DNA of 9,568 nt from an uncultured bacterium (GTDB lineage Bacteria > Gemmatimonadota > Gemmatimonadetes > Longimicrobiales > RSA9). Position 1 is the stretch's first letter, and every line of letters starts with the position of its first letter. The notes under the pieces are model-generated. The model saw only the letters and a list, made by a program, of their open reading frames with translations. It made no database searches and had not been told where the DNA came from. The position numbers and the translations under genes were made by a program. The stretch covers positions 1 to 9,568 of the forward strand of contig CALBZE010000143.1 in assembly GCA_937889645.1 (NCBI GenBank), written 5' to 3'. This document shows positions 1 to 9,568 of the stretch, in pieces.

Positions 1-1252
<1,252 letters not shown>

Positions 1253-1293
1253 AATCTTATCCGTCGAAGGCGGGCGCCGACACGAGGATGCGT

Positions 1294-1312
1294 GCGAGGG
1301 TCACCCCCTCGC
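1294..1312 (-). repeat. Perfect hairpin in the rpsG-fusA spacer
   Basis: GCGAGGG (1294-1300) and CCCTCGC (1306-1312) form a perfect 7-bp stem with a 5-base loop, in the middle of the 89-base spacer between the rpsG stop and the fusA ATG. No U-run follows on the minus strand, so it is not an intrinsic terminator. It may be an RNA processing or stability element, or a site for translational control of fusA. Nothing else recognisable is seen in this spacer. Confidence 0.55.
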
Positions 1313-1341
1313 GCCGCTCCCGCGCCTGCCCTCGCCCGTTC

Positions 1342-1812
1342 TCACCACCGGTAGTGTGCGAAGGCCTTGTTGGCCTCGGCCATCCGATGCGTGTCTTCCT
1401 TCTTCTTGATCGCGGAGCCCTCGTTGCGGCTCGCGGCGAGCAGTTCGTTCGCGAGCCGCTCGGCCATCGTCTTGTCGCCGCGCTCGCGCGCGTACTGAAT
1501 CAGCCAGCGCATCGCCAGCGCCGTGCGACGCTCCGGGCGCACCTCCACCGGAACCTGGTACGTCGCACCGCCGACTCGCCGACTCTTCACCTCGACCACC
1601 GGCTTCGCGTTGTTGATCGCCTGCTTGAAGACGTTGATCGCCGGCTGGCCGGACTTCTCCTCGATGATCCTCATCGCGTCGTAGAAGATCCGCTCGGCGA
1701 GCGACTTCTTCCCGTCGTACATGAGGACATTGATGAACTTGGTGACCGTCGTCGACCCGTAATGCGGATCGGGCGGTACCTCGCGCTTGATCGCTCGCTG
1801 CCGTCGACTCAT
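1342..1812 (-). CDS. rpsG: 30S ribosomal protein S7
   Basis: S7 nucleates assembly of the 30S head by binding the 3' domain of 16S rRNA and contacts E-site tRNA. The 156-residue protein is of normal bacterial length and complete. Typical segments are MSRRQRAIKRE at the basic N-terminus, FINVLMYDGKKSLAERIFYDA (26-46), SRRVGGATYQVPVEVRPERR (76-95), ALAMRWLIQYARERGDKTMAERLANE and the C-terminal HRMAEANKAFAHYRW. The start lies 2 bases after the rpsL stop, with GAGG at 1824-1827 inside the end of rpsL as a rather distant (11-base) ribosome binding site, which suggests translational coupling to rpsL. In E. coli S7 represses its own operon by binding the roughly 100-base rpsL-rpsG spacer; that spacer is absent here. 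Confidence 0.98.
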   Translation of the reverse strand: MSRRQRAIKREVPPDPHYGSTTVTKFINVLMYDGKKSLAERIFYDAMRIIEEKSGQPAINVFKQAINNAKPVVEVKSRRVGGATYQVPVEVRPERRTALAMRWLIQYARERGDKTMAERLANELLAASRNEGSAIKKKEDTHRMAEANKAFAHYRW

Positions 1813-1814
1813 GG

Positions 1815-2186
1815 CTACTTCGGCCTCTTCGCTCCGTACTTGGACCGACCCTGGCGCCGATCCGACACCCCGCTCGCGTCCAGCGTGCCGCGGATGATGT
1901 GATAACGCACGCCCGGGAGGTCCTTCACACGGCCGCCTCGGATCAGCACCATCGAGTGCTCCTGGAGGTTGTGCCCCTCGCCCGGAATGTACGCCGTCAC
2001 TTCGTAGCCGTTGGTCAGACGAACGCGGGCCACTTTCCGCAGCGCGGAGTTCGGCTTCTTCGGCGTGGTGGTGTACACGCGCGTGCAGACACCACGCTTG
2101 AAGGGGTTCTTCTCCAGCGCAGGCGCCTTGGGCTTCTTGATGACCTGCTTCCGGCCTTTGCGGACCAGCTGGTTGATGGTCGGCAT
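1815..2186 (-). CDS. rpsL: 30S ribosomal protein S12
   Basis: S12 sits at the decoding centre of the 30S subunit and monitors codon-anticodon fit. The protein is 123 residues (E. coli: 124) and collinear with it: MPTINQLVRKGR at the N-terminus, RVYTTTPKKPNSALRKVARV (36-55), YIPGEGHNLQEHS (66-78), RGGRVKDLPGVRYH (83-96) and the C-terminal SKYGAKRPK. Lys43 and Lys88, the classical streptomycin-resistance positions, are unmutated, and Asp89, the residue methylthiolated by RimO in E. coli, is present. The frame is open upstream to 2261, but those residues cover the leader hairpin, and family alignment demands the start at 2186. The Shine-Dalgarno match is mediocre: GAGAGG at 2199-2204 lies 12 bases from the ATG and GGAG only 2 bases from it. 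It is the first gene of the str block, and rpsG follows after 2 bases. Confidence 0.98.
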   Translation of the reverse strand: MPTINQLVRKGRKQVIKKPKAPALEKNPFKRGVCTRVYTTTPKKPNSALRKVARVRLTNGYEVTAYIPGEGHNLQEHSMVLIRGGRVKDLPGVRYHIIRGTLDASGVSDRRQGRSKYGAKRPK

Positions 2187-2217
2187 CGCTCCGTCGTGCC
2201 TCTCGATCTGCGTACCG

Positions 2218-2245
2218 AAAAAAGGCGGGGGACGTACGCCCCGCC
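2218..2245 (-). terminator. Terminator-like hairpin in the rpsL leader
   Basis: On the minus strand the RNA would form a perfect 7-bp GC stem (GGCGGGG, 2245-2239, with CCCCGCC, 2230-2224) and an 8-base loop, followed at once by six U (2223-2218). This is a textbook intrinsic terminator. It lies downstream of the predicted str promoter and only 32 bases before the rpsL ATG, so it would stop both rpoBC read-through and transcripts from the str promoter unless overcome. An attenuator is therefore likelier than a plain end-of-operon terminator. Confidence 0.8.
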
Positions 2246-2253
2246 GCTGCGGC

Positions 2254-2268
2254 CGGCTCAATTAGCCG
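2254..2268 (-). other. Small hairpin at the start of the rpsL leader
   Basis: The minus-strand RNA reads CGGCU, a 5-base loop, then AGCCG, a 5-bp stem starting about 7 bases after the likely transcription start. It directly precedes the terminator-like hairpin. Short and possibly accidental, but it lies in the leader where an attenuation or antitermination structure would be expected. Confidence 0.3.
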
Positions 2269-2280
2269 AACAGACTAACA

Positions 2281-2309
2281 AAGTTAAGGGCCGCTCCGGA
2301 CCTTGTCAA
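2281..2309 (-). promoter_or_regulatory. Sigma-70-type promoter of the str operon (rpsL-rpsG-fusA)
   Basis: The minus strand shows a perfect consensus -35 (TTGACA, 2304-2309), a 17-base spacer (2287-2303) and the -10-like TAACTT (2281-2286). It sits in an AT-richer patch of a very GC-rich spacer, about 120 bases after the rpoC stop. Transcription would start near 2275, giving a leader of about 90 bases before the rpsL ATG. It would let the ribosomal-protein and EF-G genes be expressed independently of rpoBC. Prediction is from sequence match only. Confidence 0.75.
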
Positions 2310-2319
2310 GAAGCGGCCC
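2288..2319 (-). repeat. 8-bp inverted repeat spanning the -35 box downstream of rpoC
   Basis: GGGCCGCT at 2288-2295 and AGCGGCCC at 2312-2319 are perfect inverted copies separated by 16 bases, and the -35 hexamer lies inside the loop. Read on the minus strand, the second arm is followed by a U-rich stretch (UUAACUUUGUU), so in the rpoBC transcript it could act as a weak intrinsic terminator. As DNA it could equally be an operator over the promoter. I cannot decide between these. Confidence 0.5.
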
Positions 2320-2428
2320 CGTGGGGTCTTCACGTAACGGGTTGTGCGGCGATGACGCCGGCCCCCGCCCCGCTGCCGGCGCGACGGACGCGATTGCCGC
2401 GCCCGCCACGCCGGCCCGGAACTCGGGC

Positions 2429-6748
<4,320 letters not shown>

Positions 6749-6756
6749 ATCGTCAA

Positions 6757-6763
6757 CCTCTCC
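6757..6763 (-). promoter_or_regulatory. Ribosome binding site of rpoC
   Basis: The minus strand reads GGAGAGG, then 8 bases, then ATG at 6748. This strong Shine-Dalgarno match at ideal spacing fixes the rpoC start at 6748, although the frame stays open to an earlier ATG at 6808, which has no such site. Confidence 0.85.
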
Positions 6764-6828
6764 GGCGTATGCCTGAGATTCGGCCGGCGTCCGGTTGCAC
6801 GCCGACACGACGGTTCATGGTCCCGGGT

Positions 6829-6896
6829 GAGCACGGGGCGCGGCCGGTACGCACGGCCATCCGGCCGCCACACGCGCCGCGACCACTCCCGTGCTC
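6829..6896 (-). repeat. Nested inverted repeat in the rpoB-rpoC spacer
   Basis: A perfect 9-bp inverted repeat (GAGCACGGG at 6829-6837, CCCGTGCTC at 6888-6896) encloses a second perfect 7-bp inverted repeat (CGGCCGG at 6841-6847, CCGGCCG at 6861-6867). In the rpoBC transcript this would give a long hairpin of two stacked stems with a very uneven internal loop (20 bases against 3) and a 13-base apical loop. No U-run follows it on the minus strand, so it is not a typical intrinsic terminator. It could be an RNase processing site, a stability element or an attenuator; the role is unknown. Confidence 0.6.
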
Positions 6897-6901
6897 GCGT
6901 A

Positions 6902-9568
<2,667 letters not shown>

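Noticed and set aside
1253..1262. TAAGAT just before the fusA ATG as a -10 box
   Set aside because: No -35 match at suitable distance, and transcription would start inside the coding sequence.
2187..2261. 25-residue N-terminal extension of S12
   Set aside because: It would cover the leader hairpin and U-run, and S12 proteins begin at MPTINQLVRK with matching length from 2186.
6749..6808. Upstream in-frame ATG that would extend RpoC by 20 residues
   Set aside because: The ATG at 6748 has a strong ribosome binding site 8 bases away and gives the expected MIDFPRTREP N-terminus. The extension would run through that ribosome binding site.
6753..6818. 21-codon upstream ORF ending 4 bases before the rpoC start
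   Set aside because: It has an ATG and a TGA close to the rpoC ATG, which would fit a leader peptide. But it has no Shine-Dalgarno sequence and atypical codons for this genome (AGA, ATA, TCA, CGA), so it is probably chance.

Overview
This window is a single block of core information-processing genes, all read from the minus strand. In transcription order they are rpoB (5' end outside the window), rpoC, rpsL, rpsG and fusA (3' end outside the window). This is the classical junction of the rpoBC operon with the str operon. The DNA is strongly GC-rich with G or C at most third codon positions, so several long antisense open frames appear that are not genes. I see no mobile element, CRISPR array, tRNA, rRNA, defence cassette or unknown gene, and no gene-free stretch longer than 242 bases. 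I did not find an undescribed biological system here. What is worth a second look lies in the spacers and in lineage-specific inserts of RNA polymerase.

Organism: the RpoC trigger loop carries a large SI3-type insert. The segment after the MRGLMAKP motif has the longer form (QKKLTGGIGEIIE) that I associate with the FCB group. RpoC starts MIDFPRTREP, and RpoB carries an extra long insert near its C-terminus. Together with the GC richness, this suggests a high-GC bacterium of the FCB/Gemmatimonadota type. This is an inference from remembered family features, not a database result.

Layout (minus-strand order). Bases 9568-6902 are RpoB from about the residue equivalent to E. coli His551 to its C-terminus. 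Bases 6901-6749 are a 153-base spacer with a nested inverted repeat and a strong rpoC ribosome binding site. Bases 6748-2429 are complete RpoC (1439 residues). Bases 2428-2187 are a 242-base spacer holding a near-consensus sigma-70-type promoter (TTGACA, 17 bases, TAACTT), an 8-bp inverted repeat spanning its -35 box, and a terminator-like hairpin with a six-U run between the promoter and rpsL. Bases 2186-1815 are S12, and S7 follows after 2 bases (1812-1342). An 89-base spacer with a perfect 7-bp hairpin comes next, and then EF-G from 1252 to the window edge (417 residues, G domain and part of domain II).

Functionally, rpoB and rpoC encode the two catalytic subunits of RNA polymerase. S12 and S7 are small-subunit ribosomal proteins, at the decoding centre and in the 30S head respectively, and EF-G drives translocation. 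The spacer architecture suggests that ribosomal-gene transcription can start independently of rpoBC and may be tuned by termination or antitermination in the leader.
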